Below are positions 35,601 through 44,365 of a stretch of DNA of 64,000 nucleotides, in pieces. Under the pieces are notes generated by a model. The model was not told the origin of the DNA. It searched no databases and saw only the letters and a list, made by a program, of their open reading frames with translations. The stretch is from Alkalibacterium sp049389645 (GTDB lineage Bacteria > Bacillota > Bacilli > Lactobacillales > Carnobacteriaceae_A). Position 1 is the stretch's first letter. Every line of letters starts with the position of its first letter. The position numbers and the translations under genes are program-made. The DNA lies in the NCBI RefSeq assembly GCF_049389645.1, contig NZ_CP186540.1, forward strand, positions 2,542,001-2,606,000, written 5' to 3'.

Positions 35601-37202
35601 ATGAAAAATTCAAAGAAAAGACTATTTTTATATATCGTATTACTATTGATCTCGTTAGCTGTATTTTACATATACACACCAGCGCTCAATATTCACTCTC
35701 AGGAGTTCAGATTCCTAATTATAATGCTGACGGTCGCGGTCATTGCTATCGAAATAACGATAGACGGCCAATCTTTCTATAATAAAAAACTGAAATATGG
35801 CGCTTTCATCATCCCCATACTAATTGTTATAGGGATTGCAGTGGGCAACTTAGTTAATGGCGTCCTGTTTCGTGCCACTGATTATGCTGACTTGATTGAA
35901 GTCGAAGAAAAAAACTTTCAAGAAGATTACCCGGCCATGGACGAATCATCGATCCCGATGATGGATAGAGATACGGCTCAACGTCTAGGGGACAGACGAA
36001 TCGGTTCAATCAGTGAACTCGTTTCTCAATTCGTTCCAGCAGAGACCTATACGTAAATCAATATCGATAACGAACCTTACCGTGTCACACCACTTCAATA
36101 CGCCAGTTTCATGCGTTGGTTAAATAACCGCAACGAAGGCATTCCAAACTACTTGAAAGTCGACATGGTCACAGGTGCAGTAGAAGTGGAAGACCTTGAA
36201 GAAAATATCAAATACTCTGATTCAGAATTATTGAACCGCAATGTCAAACGCCACTTGCGCTTCGCTTATCCGACCAGAATTTTTGCAGATCCGGATTTTG
36301 AAGTTGATGACGAAGGACACCCTTACTATATAGCGACGACTTATGAAAATGTTTTCTGGTTCAAACAGCTTGAACCCACCGGTCTGATCGTCCTAGACGC
36401 AGTCACAGGTGAATCAGAAGAATATGATTTAGAAAATATCCCGTCATGGGTCGACCGTGTGTATTCATCCGAATTGATTTTGCAACAATTGAATTATAAA
36501 GGACAATACACCGGCGGATTCTTCAATGCCATGTTTGGAAAACGCGGTGTCACTCAAACAACAGACGGTTATAACTATATTCCGATGAACGATGATATTT
36601 ATCTTTATACAGGTGTCACATCTATAAATAGAGATTCATCAAATATCGGATTCTACCTCGTGAACATGCGTACGAAAGCAGCCGAGTTTTATCCTGTCAC
36701 TTCCGCAGATGAATTTTCAGCAATGGATTCAGCAGAGGGCTCACTGCAGCAAATGCGTTTTGAATCAACGTTCCCACTCTTGATCAGTTTGAATGAAAAT
36801 CCGTATTACATTTCATCCCTAAAAGATGATTCCGGACTCGTTCGCTCCTATGCATTGGTTGATGCTCAAGATTACCAAAAAGTCATCACCAGTGAAACTG
36901 TCGATGGGTTGATCGCGCAATTAAACGGTCAAAGTACGTCAGATGCTGATATGACTGAGGCTGAAGATGTGGCTGAAATCGAAGAAGTGGACGAAGAAAT
37001 CTTGAAACAAATCAGTGGTGAGGTTGAAAACATCTCCCAAGCCGTTGTTTCCGGCAATACCATTTACTACTTCATGATCGACGGCAGCATCTATAAAGCA
37101 GATATCACATTAAATGACGCTTTACCATTTGTCGAAGAAGGCCAAGTCATCGAAGGCGAAGCCACTGAAGAAAACGAATTTAAAGTCATAATTTTAGACT
37201 AG
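35601..37202 (+). pseudogene. Membrane protein gene interrupted by one in-frame TAA
   Basis: The first part (35601-36056, 151 residues, two or three N-terminal membrane helices) ends at TAA 36054-36056. The same frame continues without a shift to 37202 (INIDNEPYRVTPLQYASFMRW onward), giving a ~533-codon gene. Coding character is unchanged on both sides. Lactobacillales relatives that I recall read Tyr-Thr-Gln-Ile-Asn at this point, so a single CAA to TAA change would explain the break. An internal ATG at 36111 lacks a good ribosome site. Options: recent nonsense mutation, sequencing error or readthrough. Product function unknown. Confidence 0.75.
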
Positions 37203-37211
37203 CACTAGCAG

Positions 37212-37265
37212 CCCTAGACATGGTCACTTAGTTTCTTAAGTGCCTTATGTCTAGGGCTTTTTTTC
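37212..37265 (+). terminator. Terminator after the interrupted gene
   Basis: CCCTAGACAT pairs with ATGTCTAGGG around an inner CACTTA/TAAGTG stem, then T7. Its sequence recurs at 38665-38717. Confidence 0.88.
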
Positions 37266-37323
37266 ATTTTTAAAATCAGACAATAGAGAATAGACGATAT
37301 ATTGTGAAACCGATTACAAAGCT

Positions 37324-37352
37324 TTGGTTTTATTACATTTTGATGTTAATAT
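37324..37352 (+). promoter_or_regulatory. Promoter, copy 1 of a duplicated segment
   Basis: TTGGTT, 17 bp, extended -10 TG-T-TAATAT. A homologous copy lies at 38766-38794 before the Ltp-type gene. Confidence 0.5.
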
Positions 37353-37378
37353 ATTTATAAATAGAAAAAGAAAAGAGG

Positions 37379-37430
37379 AGAGAATGTTATGGGTCAATTC
37401 TACACTTCTTGATGCGGAGGATTGAACTTG
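37379..37430 (+). pseudogene. Remnant of an Ltp-type gene start
   Basis: After GAGGAGA, ATGs at 37384 and 37390 open only very short frames. The stretch CAATTCTACACTTCTTGATGCG aligns with the start of the Ltp-type gene (AAATTTTATGATGCG; residues KFYDADG). With the duplicated promoter and terminator before it, this looks like the stub of a former copy. Confidence 0.4.
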
Positions 37431-37498
37431 GTATTAGTTATTAACAAAAAGGATCGCCGTTAACTGCTTTTTGAATCCTATAAAAAAGGAGATGCAAC

Positions 37499-38446
37499 AT
37501 GGATATCTTATTCGCATGGTTATTTATTATAAGTACTATTATGGTAATAGTTTATTTAGTAAAGGGACTATTATTCAAGCGAAAGCCAGCATTGAAAAAA
37601 GCAGGGATTGCCGGATTATTTATGATATCTTCTTTAATCTTATTTAGTATTGTGTCACCAGATACAGAGGAATATTTAACTGAAGATACTTCAGAAACAG
37701 ATAGACTAGAGCAAGAGCAAGAAGAGCAAGAAGAGCAAGAAGAACAAGAAGCTCGAGATCAAGAAGAGCAAGAAGCTCGAGAACAAGAAGAGCAAGAAGC
37801 TCGAGAGCAAGAAGAACAAGAAGCTCGAGAACAAGAAGAGCAAGAAGCTCGAGAACAAGAAGAACAAGAAGCTCGAGAACAAGAAGAGCAAGAAGCTCGA
37901 GAACAAGAAGCTCGAGAACAAGAAGAGCAAGAAGCCCGAGATCAAGAAGAACAAGAAGCTGAAGAGGAAGGAGCATTCGCGACCCGTTCCAATCCCGTAC
38001 CTCTTGGTGAGTCTGTCGCCTTTACGGAAACCCATTCTAGTGACGACGGCACCGAATACGAGGCCCGTTATGAAATGAAGATAACCGATGTGGTCCGCGG
38101 CGACGAAGCCTTAACGGTTTTACAAGCAGAGAACGAGGTCAATGAGCCCGCACCTGAAGGCATGGAATGGGCTATCATCACGATTGAAGGTACACTCTTA
38201 GAATGGGATAAAGATGCTCCCTATACTGTTTTGCATTTGTTTTCCGTGATTGATTCAAGCGGAAGCGAAGTCCCTCAGGATGAGTCTGCGTCACTGGACG
38301 GTAACTTATACTTGCTTGTAGAGTTGTCCCCGGGTGAACAAATACGGGGACGCATCGCAAAATACATGCCCGTGGGTGACCCCAGCTTGCTTGAACTGAT
38401 CGACCTATCTGGCAACGATGGGATTTACTTTTCGTTAACTGAATAG
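37499..38446 (+). CDS. Membrane protein with long Glu/Gln/Ala/Arg octapeptide repeat and DUF4352-like C-terminus
   Basis: 315 residues. Two membrane helices (~5-22 and ~35-52); a charged repeat (~65-155) built from the octapeptide QEEQEARE, encoded by near-identical 24-bp units (37710-37960); then a ~150-residue beta-rich extracellular domain (NPVPLGESVAFTETHSSDD, later WAIITIEGTL) like the DUF4352 immunoglobulin-type fold. The repeat probably forms a rigid helical stalk lifting the C-terminal domain. AAAAAGGAGATG precedes ATG. Repeat number may vary by slippage. Confidence 0.78.
   Translation: MDILFAWLFIISTIMVIVYLVKGLLFKRKPALKKAGIAGLFMISSLILFSIVSPDTEEYLTEDTSETDRLEQEQEEQEEQEEQEARDQEEQEAREQEEQEAREQEEQEAREQEEQEAREQEEQEAREQEEQEAREQEAREQEEQEARDQEEQEAEEEGAFATRSNPVPLGESVAFTETHSSDDGTEYEARYEMKITDVVRGDEALTVLQAENEVNEPAPEGMEWAIITIEGTLLEWDKDAPYTVLHLFSVIDSSGSEVPQDESASLDGNLYLLVELSPGEQIRGRIAKYMPVGDPSLLELIDLSGNDGIYFSLTE
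37710..37965 (+). repeat. 24-bp coding tandem repeat
   Basis: About ten near-perfect copies of CAAGAAGAGCAAGAAGCTCG(AGAA), some shortened to 18 or 12 bp. All keep the reading frame. Confidence 0.85.
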
Positions 38447-38492
38447 ATACCCATTTTTATAGTTAACAAGGGCGCTCTGGTTTCATAACAAC

Positions 38493-38670
38493 TTGTTGTG
38501 GTTCAAAGACAAGTATACCTATTACGAAAAAATGGAGAAAATCAGCGGGCACATCAAATCACAGGCAAAATACTTCAACCTGAAAGAAGACTTGTCACAC
38601 CGACACAGACTGCGGTACCAAGAAATGCATAAGTTAAACAAAGATGACAAGCACTTTCAAATTCCTATAC
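38493..38670 (+). pseudogene. Possible gene fragment
   Basis: An open frame (LWFKDKYTYYEKMEKISG, then IKSQAKYFNLKEDLSH) of basic helical character, without ribosome site, runs into the terminator at 38665. It may be the 3' or inner part of a lost gene joined to the duplicated terminator. I do not recognise it. Confidence 0.3.
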
Positions 38671-38717
38671 ATGATCACTTAGTTTCTTAAGTGCCTCATG
38701 TGTAGGCTTTTTTTTAT
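38665..38717 (+). terminator. Terminator, copy 2 of the duplicated segment
   Basis: CCTATACATG pairs with CATGTGTAGG with the same CACTTA/TAAGTG inner stem as at 37212-37265, then T8. Confidence 0.8.
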
Positions 38718-38765
38718 AAAACTAAAGATAATAGGCGTTATTCCGTGAAATCGATTACAAATTTA

Positions 38766-38794
38766 TGGTTTTATGCATTTAACAATGTTAATAT
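38766..38794 (+). promoter_or_regulatory. Promoter of the Ltp-type gene (copy 2)
   Basis: TGGTTT, 17 bp, extended -10 TG-T-TAATAT, homologous to 37324-37352. Confidence 0.5.
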
Positions 38795-38831
38795 ATATAC
38801 AAATAAAAAATAAGGCCTAGGAGGAATTGTT

Positions 38832-39581
38832 TTGTCAAAGAAAAAATTTTATGATGCGGATGGGAATGAAGTGAAAGCAAAAAGTGTGAAACCATTTTAC
38901 AAGAAATGGTGGTTTATTGCCCTTGTAGTAATCTTTGTTTTTAATGCCATAAACTCGATGGGTGATGACGACGAAACAGAAGTAGAAACAGATGATGCTG
39001 AACTGGTCCAAGAGGTCGAGGCAAGCGATGAAGTTGAAGAAGAAAGTGAAGAAGTTGTGGAAGAGGAACCTGAAGAAGATGAAAGTGAAGAAACAGAAGA
39101 TGTAGCAGAAGAAACTGAAGAAGATGTTCCTACTGAATTTCAATCAGCTTTAAATAAAGCAGAATCCTATTCAAGTTTGCTAAATATGTCAAAACAAGGA
39201 TTATATAATCAATTAACTTCAGAATACGGAGATCAGTTCTCAGAAGAAGCAGCTCAATATGCAATCGATAATATAGATGCTGATTTTAATGAAAATGCTC
39301 TAGCAAAGGCCGAGACATACAGTGACACCATGCACATGTCCAAAAAAGGGATATTTGATCAATTAACATCTGAATATGGCGAGCAGTTTACAGAAGAAGA
39401 AGCGAATTACGCTATAGAAAATCTAGTAACAGACTATAAAGAAAATGCCTTGAAAAAAGCGAAAACTTACCAAGAAAGTATGGATATGTCTCCTGAGGGA
39501 ATTAGGGACCAATTAATGTCGGAATATGGTGAACAATTTACGAAAGAAGAAGCTGATTACGCTATAAGCAATCTAGAATAA
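38832..39581 (+). CDS. Ltp-type surface protein with three PF07553-like repeats
   Basis: 249 residues. TTG start with AGGAGG 7 nt upstream. A basic N-terminus and one membrane anchor (WWFIALVVIFVFNAI, ~26-42) precede a strongly acidic linker (~45-95) and three ~48-residue repeats (~100-249), each ending in Y-A-I-(D/E/S)-N. The repeats match the helix-turn-helix units of the host-cell-surface Ltp lipoproteins. The known Ltp of Streptococcus phage TP-J34 blocks DNA injection by related phages. Here the anchor is a helix rather than a lipobox. A phage-exclusion role is possible but unproven. Confidence 0.8.
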   Translation: MSKKKFYDADGNEVKAKSVKPFYKKWWFIALVVIFVFNAINSMGDDDETEVETDDAELVQEVEASDEVEEESEEVVEEEPEEDESEETEDVAEETEEDVPTEFQSALNKAESYSSLLNMSKQGLYNQLTSEYGDQFSEEAAQYAIDNIDADFNENALAKAETYSDTMHMSKKGIFDQLTSEYGEQFTEEEANYAIENLVTDYKENALKKAKTYQESMDMSPEGIRDQLMSEYGEQFTKEEADYAISNLE

Positions 39582-39590
39582 TTAATTTTG

Positions 39591-39624
39591 AGCCTATGTT
39601 GTTTTTTTGACATAGGTTCTTTAT
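39591..39624 (+). terminator. Terminator after the Ltp-type gene
   Basis: AGCCTATGT pairs with ACATAGGTT around a T-rich loop; the following T tract is short. Confidence 0.6.
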
Positions 39625-39718
39625 CTGTACTGTATAAAAATGGTATAGTTAGGAAGTAACGTTATTGATCACAACGATATTTTAAAAAAAATAATTAAAA
39701 ATCGAGAAAGGGGAGCAT

Positions 39719-40582
39719 ATGTCTGTAGGAATGGTATTAGAAGGCGGCGGTATGAGAGGTCTTTATACTGCCGGAGTTCTGGATACGTTAATAGATGAAG
39801 AGATTCAAATAGATGGCATGGTCACTGTATCAGCTGGTGCTTTATTCGGTATCAATTTTGCTTCCAAACAAAAGGGACGTGCTCTCAGGTATAACAAAAC
39901 GTACATAAGAGACAAACGTTATATCAGTTTAAGAAGCTTCCTGAAAACAGGCGACATCGTCAATAAAGACTTTGCTTTCTACACGATCCCGTTTTCTCTG
40001 GATATCTTTGATGAAAAAGCATTTAAACAGTCAGGTATTGATTTTTATGTAACGGTCACCAATATGGAAACAGGAAAACCGGAATATGTTTTGATTACAG
40101 AACCATTTAATCAGATGGAAGCACTCAGAGCCTCAGGTTCAATGCCTTTTGTTTCTCGACCCATCGTTCATAAAGGGTCAAACTATTTAGATGGTGGTGC
40201 GAGTGACAGTATCCCTATTAAAAAAGCGAGAACCTTAGGATATGATAAAAACATCATTATTTTAACGCGACCTCTTGATTATAGAAAGACTAAACCAAAC
40301 AATTTTATGATCGACCGCTGGTATAAAAACTACCCGGCCTTTAAACATACATTAAAGAATAGGTATAACAATTATAATGACACCATTGAGAAAGTTATTG
40401 AGGACGAACAGTCAGGCAACGCATTCGTTATTAGACCTTCTGAAACAATCCCAATCAAGCGATTGGAGCGCGACCCTGCTAAATTACAAGTAATGTACGA
40501 TTTAGGTGTTAAAGATGCTGAGAAACGACTTTTGGAGTTGAAAAATTATCTAAATCCGTCACTACTATCAAATAAAAATTGA
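39719..40582 (+). CDS. Patatin-like phospholipase
   Basis: 287 residues. The oxyanion loop GGGMRG is at 9-14, the nucleophile Ser38 in VTVSAGA, and the catalytic Asp in LDGGASDS (~160). This is the bacterial YjjU type, a cytoplasmic acyl hydrolase. GAAAGGGGAG precedes ATG. The next gene follows by 15 bp and may be cotranscribed. Confidence 0.92.
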   Translation: MSVGMVLEGGGMRGLYTAGVLDTLIDEEIQIDGMVTVSAGALFGINFASKQKGRALRYNKTYIRDKRYISLRSFLKTGDIVNKDFAFYTIPFSLDIFDEKAFKQSGIDFYVTVTNMETGKPEYVLITEPFNQMEALRASGSMPFVSRPIVHKGSNYLDGGASDSIPIKKARTLGYDKNIIILTRPLDYRKTKPNNFMIDRWYKNYPAFKHTLKNRYNNYNDTIEKVIEDEQSGNAFVIRPSETIPIKRLERDPAKLQVMYDLGVKDAEKRLLELKNYLNPSLLSNKN

Positions 40583-40597
40583 AAGGAATATGAATAA

Positions 40598-41167
40598 ATG
40601 TCTGACCTGAATAATTTTTTGAATGAACGACCATGGGCAAGAGAATATCTTTTTTTTGATCCGGATCTTAATGAACTCGGTGTTGTTTATGAAACAAATT
40701 TAAACAAATTTAAAACCTTTGTCTATTCGATGGAAGAAGTAAGAGAAAACAGTGACCGCTGGCTGAAGCGCTACGATCTGCCAGATCACAAAGCGATTAT
40801 TGAATTGCTTGCTGTATTCAAAATAACGACAACCAGCGGACCAACGACCATTGAACAACAAGACCTATTTTTCGATGTATTGAGTGCCTTTATTAAAACT
40901 GATCAAGAAAAAGGGAAATCATTGGACGACATATTTGAAGACAAAGACGCACTCGCATTGGCACGTCTCTATCAAGTCAAAGATGAAAAATGGACCAAAA
41001 AATATTTGACATGGATATTGTACGAATTAGGTGCTATCAGCAAAACGAAAGGCCCAGATTATTTTGGAGAGAATGACAGTGCCTTTACCACTTACGATTT
41101 CTTGAAAAATGCATCGGACGGGAAATGGCGTCCACAAATGCATTTTTCCGAAGAGGATAACGTTTAA
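40598..41167 (+). CDS. Conserved hypothetical protein
   Basis: 189 residues, soluble, acidic, mostly helical (RENSDRWLKRYDLPDHKAII; LYQVKDEKWTKKYLTWIL). AAAGGAATATGA precedes ATG. Close behind the patatin gene. No family recognised and no catalytic motif seen. Confidence 0.6.
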   Translation: MSDLNNFLNERPWAREYLFFDPDLNELGVVYETNLNKFKTFVYSMEEVRENSDRWLKRYDLPDHKAIIELLAVFKITTTSGPTTIEQQDLFFDVLSAFIKTDQEKGKSLDDIFEDKDALALARLYQVKDEKWTKKYLTWILYELGAISKTKGPDYFGENDSAFTTYDFLKNASDGKWRPQMHFSEEDNV

Positions 41168-41210
41168 CAGGAAAGTATCACCAATCAGTTATTAAAGATG
41201 GAGGATTTTC

Positions 41211-41765
41211 ATGCCTAACTTTCCAATCATAGAAACAGATAGATTGATATTGAGAGAAGTTACACCAGAAGATGCTACGGCTATGTATGCATACCTTTCA
41301 GATAAAGATGTTGTGACAAATATGGGACTAGAACCATACAAATCATCGAGCGACGTTCTAAACGAAGAAATTAATTGGTACAAATCGATTATTGTAGAAG
41401 GAACAGGTATCAGGTGGGTAATTACCAAAAGGGAAAGTAACGTTGTTATAGGCAGCTGTGGTTTCCTAAATATGAGTCGTGGACATCATCGTGCAGAAAT
41501 AGGGTTTGAACTACACAAAGAATATTGGAAGCAAGGAATCTCTAGTGAAGCCGTTGAAGCTGTTATTCAGCATGGTTATATGAATTTAAATTTAGAGAGA
41601 ATAGAAGCTATAGTTGACCCTGAAAATTTCTTGTCCCAAAAACTATTGGAAAAGCAGGGTTTCAAAAAAGAAGGCTTGCTGAGGCATTATGAATACAATT
41701 TTGGGGAATTCAGTGATGTTTATATGTATTCACTGCTTAAAAAAGATTTCAAAACAAAGATATAA
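41211..41765 (+). CDS. GNAT N-acetyltransferase (RimJ/RimL type)
   Basis: 184 residues. Starts with the typical IETDRLILREVTPEDA, has the acetyl-CoA region ISSEAVEAVIQHGYMNL (~residues 105-120) and the late EAIVDPENFLSQKLLEKQGF motif. It acetylates an amino group of a protein N-terminus or small molecule; the target is unknown. GATGGAGGA precedes ATG. Confidence 0.93.
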   Translation: MPNFPIIETDRLILREVTPEDATAMYAYLSDKDVVTNMGLEPYKSSSDVLNEEINWYKSIIVEGTGIRWVITKRESNVVIGSCGFLNMSRGHHRAEIGFELHKEYWKQGISSEAVEAVIQHGYMNLNLERIEAIVDPENFLSQKLLEKQGFKKEGLLRHYEYNFGEFSDVYMYSLLKKDFKTKI

Positions 41766-41999
41766 GCACGATACTCTCGGAAAATTTTATTTTGTGTTCA
41801 TTCTTCTAAACTACTTGAACTTATAATATTTTTTTTAAATTTAGCACCTTATTTCGGGATTATCCTTGCATGTAATTCTATTGATAAATCTAGTATAATA
41901 GAAGCGTCGAGTAATTATAATAAAATAATTCTTAAGGATCCTATCTGATTTTCTACCATCAAAATCAAGTTTATTTAAATAAGAAAGAAGGTCATAAAC

Positions 42000-42338
42000 A
42001 TGTTAACATACCTAGTCTTGGCCGTGGTTCTATTGATCATTGGTTATACTGTTCATATTCATAAATGGAACATGTTGATAGCCGGATACAATGCGAGGAC
42101 TACAGAGGAAAAAGAAAATATCGATACAGAAGGTCTTGGGAAATTCCTCGGGTTTTACGGATACATCAGTGGTGGTTTTTTCCTTCTGCTGACTGTTCTC
42201 GAGTTACTGGGACTAACTATCCCTCCGAATCCGATCGCGGTTATATTCGTCATCTGGACTATAGTCATTCTATATATAGCACAAAAATATGACGGCAATA
42301 CTAAAATGGGTAAGAATTTCAATGAGCGTAAAAAATAA
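42000..42338 (+). CDS. DUF3784 family membrane protein
   Basis: 112 residues, three membrane helices. The cytosolic turn HKWNMLIAGYNARTTEEKE with W-x-x-LI-A-G-YN matches DUF3784. Function unknown. AAGAAAGAAGG precedes ATG; a TGTAAT-17-TATAAT promoter is possible ending at 41899. Confidence 0.85.
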   Translation: MLTYLVLAVVLLIIGYTVHIHKWNMLIAGYNARTTEEKENIDTEGLGKFLGFYGYISGGFFLLLTVLELLGLTIPPNPIAVIFVIWTIVILYIAQKYDGNTKMGKNFNERKK

Positions 42339-42405
42339 AAAGCTGCGAATCTCTTGCATTATTTGAAAAAAGATAAAGGCAATGAGGTGCAGGAGGTCAT
42401 CCAAC

Positions 42406-43311
42406 ATGAACGACTTGAAAGAATATACAAAACAAGTAGCGAAGAAACATGGTATGGATTTACTGAAAAGCTCGATGAAAATCGAATCCATGGGGCTGGA
42501 TTTCCAGGTTGTTTTCGCAAAGGATACTGAGGGACAAGATTGGGTATGCAGAGTTCCTAGACGAAAAGATGTTTTTGATAAGATCAAGAAGGAAAAAGAA
42601 ATTCTGGATTTCATCAGTCAACATCAATCAACTTTTGAAGTCCCAATGTGGAAAGTAGCGACGGAAGATATTATTGTCTACAAGAAACTTCAAGGTGTCC
42701 CGGCTGTCAAGACAAATCTAGAAACACAGGAACAAGCGTGGGTCTTTGACTCAGAATTGGTTCCTGAAGCTTATCTGATAAGTCTGGGAAAAGTACTGGC
42801 TGCTCTGCATGCACTCCCGCTGAATAAAGCGATAGAGGCTAGTATTCCTGTACAAGAAGCCGAGGACGTCCGCCAAACCATGAAAACTCGTATGCATAAG
42901 ATCAAAGAGTCGTATGACATTCATCCCCTGCTGTGGGAACGCTGGCAGAGCTGGGTAAATAATGATTCCTTATGGCCAAAACAGTCGGGTCTAACGCATG
43001 GAGACTTGTTCCCAGGACATACGCTAGTTGATTTAGACTATCGTGTAACAGGCATCATTGACTGGACCGAGGCAGCAAGTACAGATACATCTGTCGATTT
43101 CACTGCTATTTATCTGCTTTTTGGAGAAGACGCTCTGAACAAACTTCTACAAAGTTACCAGTCAGCCGGAGGTTACGTCTGGCCTAAGATGAAAGAACAC
43201 ATTATCGAACGCTTAGCCACGCAGGCCATCACTATTGCTGAATTCGCAGAATCATCAGGTATGGAAGAATACCGTACGATGGCTCAGGATATGCTGCAAA
43301 ATAAGGCCTGA
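42406..43311 (+). CDS. mph: Macrolide 2'-phosphotransferase family protein
   Basis: 301 residues from ATG 42406 (AGGAGG 9 nt upstream), the same length as characterised Mph enzymes. Motifs: LDFQVVFAKD and WVCRVPRR in the nucleotide lobe, catalytic loop THGDLFPGH (~198) and metal loop GIIDWTEA (~218). Mph enzymes inactivate 14- and 15-membered macrolides by GTP-dependent phosphorylation. The gene lies among ordinary chromosomal genes with no mobile element, so it is probably intrinsic; drug activity is not proven by sequence. Confidence 0.88.
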   Translation: MNDLKEYTKQVAKKHGMDLLKSSMKIESMGLDFQVVFAKDTEGQDWVCRVPRRKDVFDKIKKEKEILDFISQHQSTFEVPMWKVATEDIIVYKKLQGVPAVKTNLETQEQAWVFDSELVPEAYLISLGKVLAALHALPLNKAIEASIPVQEAEDVRQTMKTRMHKIKESYDIHPLLWERWQSWVNNDSLWPKQSGLTHGDLFPGHTLVDLDYRVTGIIDWTEAASTDTSVDFTAIYLLFGEDALNKLLQSYQSAGGYVWPKMKEHIIERLATQAITIAEFAESSGMEEYRTMAQDMLQNKA

Positions 43312-43349
43312 CCGTTCCATTTGATGAACGACCAGACCGTTAAGATTTT

Positions 43350-44117
43350 TTACTTCAGTTTGAACTGTTTTTCAGTCGTTTCAATAAGTGCCTTTCGATC
43401 ATACCTATATTCTTTCATTTTGACTGTTTTATCTTTGTGAATGGACAGAGCGGTTGTATTGACTGTGCCGAATACATCGCCTTCGATAAAAATAGATGAG
43501 TGTTCAAGCGCTAAATCCATTGATAAATTCTCAGGAATACGTTTTAGGCTATTGGCTTGTCTTTTATCATTATAGAGCGTCAAAAGGTCATCCAGATTTG
43601 GTTCTGGGTGACCTTTTAAATATTCTCCAACTAAATGTAAAGACCTATTTACCTTATGAGAGCTTAAATCATCATTAGTACTACTTAAAGAATGTAATCC
43701 CGGTTGAAGAACACGATGTTGATCAGTAGCATTTGAGTAGACATGCAGATCATCGATTGTTCCAAATACCAACTGGTAACTTTCATAATTGAACCGGTTT
43801 ACTCTCAAATACTGAAGAAAGATATCTGGAGAATGATGACCTTCTAAAAAATCTTTAACCAATTTACCGCGGGATAATGAAGGCTCTCCAGCTGATAACG
43901 CTTCAAAAAGACGATTGGTCAAAGAAGCGACTCGTCCGGATTTTGTTATTCCGGCCCAGGTACCCCCGTGAAGCTTATCGCGACCAGCTAATATATCTGG
44001 GATGTCTTTCCAGATATGAATGGGCTGACTTTCACGAGTGTAGGATTCATCGCGATTCTGTATGATGATGAGAGGGTAGGCGGGGTACTGTTTATAACTG
44101 ATGGTGATTAAACACAT
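43350..44117 (-). CDS. NRDE family protein (TANGO2-like)
   Basis: 255 residues. Begins MCLITISYKQYPAYPLIII-QNRDE, the NRDE signature with Cys2 as likely N-terminal nucleophile (Ntn-type fold). Also LAGRDKLHGGTWAGI, which is conserved. TANGO2 relatives are linked to heme or lipid handling in other organisms; the bacterial role is unclear. GGGAGG precedes ATG. Convergent with mph. Confidence 0.9.
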   Translation of the reverse strand: MCLITISYKQYPAYPLIIIQNRDESYTRESQPIHIWKDIPDILAGRDKLHGGTWAGITKSGRVASLTNRLFEALSAGEPSLSRGKLVKDFLEGHHSPDIFLQYLRVNRFNYESYQLVFGTIDDLHVYSNATDQHRVLQPGLHSLSSTNDDLSSHKVNRSLHLVGEYLKGHPEPNLDDLLTLYNDKRQANSLKRIPENLSMDLALEHSSIFIEGDVFGTVNTTALSIHKDKTVKMKEYRYDRKALIETTEKQFKLK

Positions 44118-44290
44118 TGATAGGCACCTCCCAATTAGTCGTAATTAGCTTAGAAATTCTTTGAACTTTTCATGTAGCGTTCTCTACGTTTTGAGTGTTA
44201 TCTTAAATTAGGACTTCAACTCCTTATCGGGATCATCAAGGTGAGTCAAAGTGTGCTTTATTATAACCAGTATTTAAAAAAACACTATTT

Positions 44291-44319
44291 TATTACCCTC
44301 AAATAATAAATGTTATAAT
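44291..44319 (+). promoter_or_regulatory. Promoter of the phospholipase D-like gene
   Basis: TATTAC, 17 bp, TATAAT preceded by TG (extended -10). Confidence 0.55.
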
Positions 44320-44365
44320 TAAGTACGACTAAACGGATTTTCAAGACCGGAGGGGGAAGAAGAGT

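Noticed and set aside
36111..37202. Independent gene beginning at the ATG 36111
   Set aside because: No ribosome site, and the same frame continues upstream through 18 conserved-looking codons to the TAA, so it is the 3' part of the interrupted gene.
37710..37965. Noncoding repeat or CRISPR-like array
   Set aside because: It lies inside an open frame with a ribosome site and keeps frame at every length change; opposite-strand Leu-rich frames are shadows.
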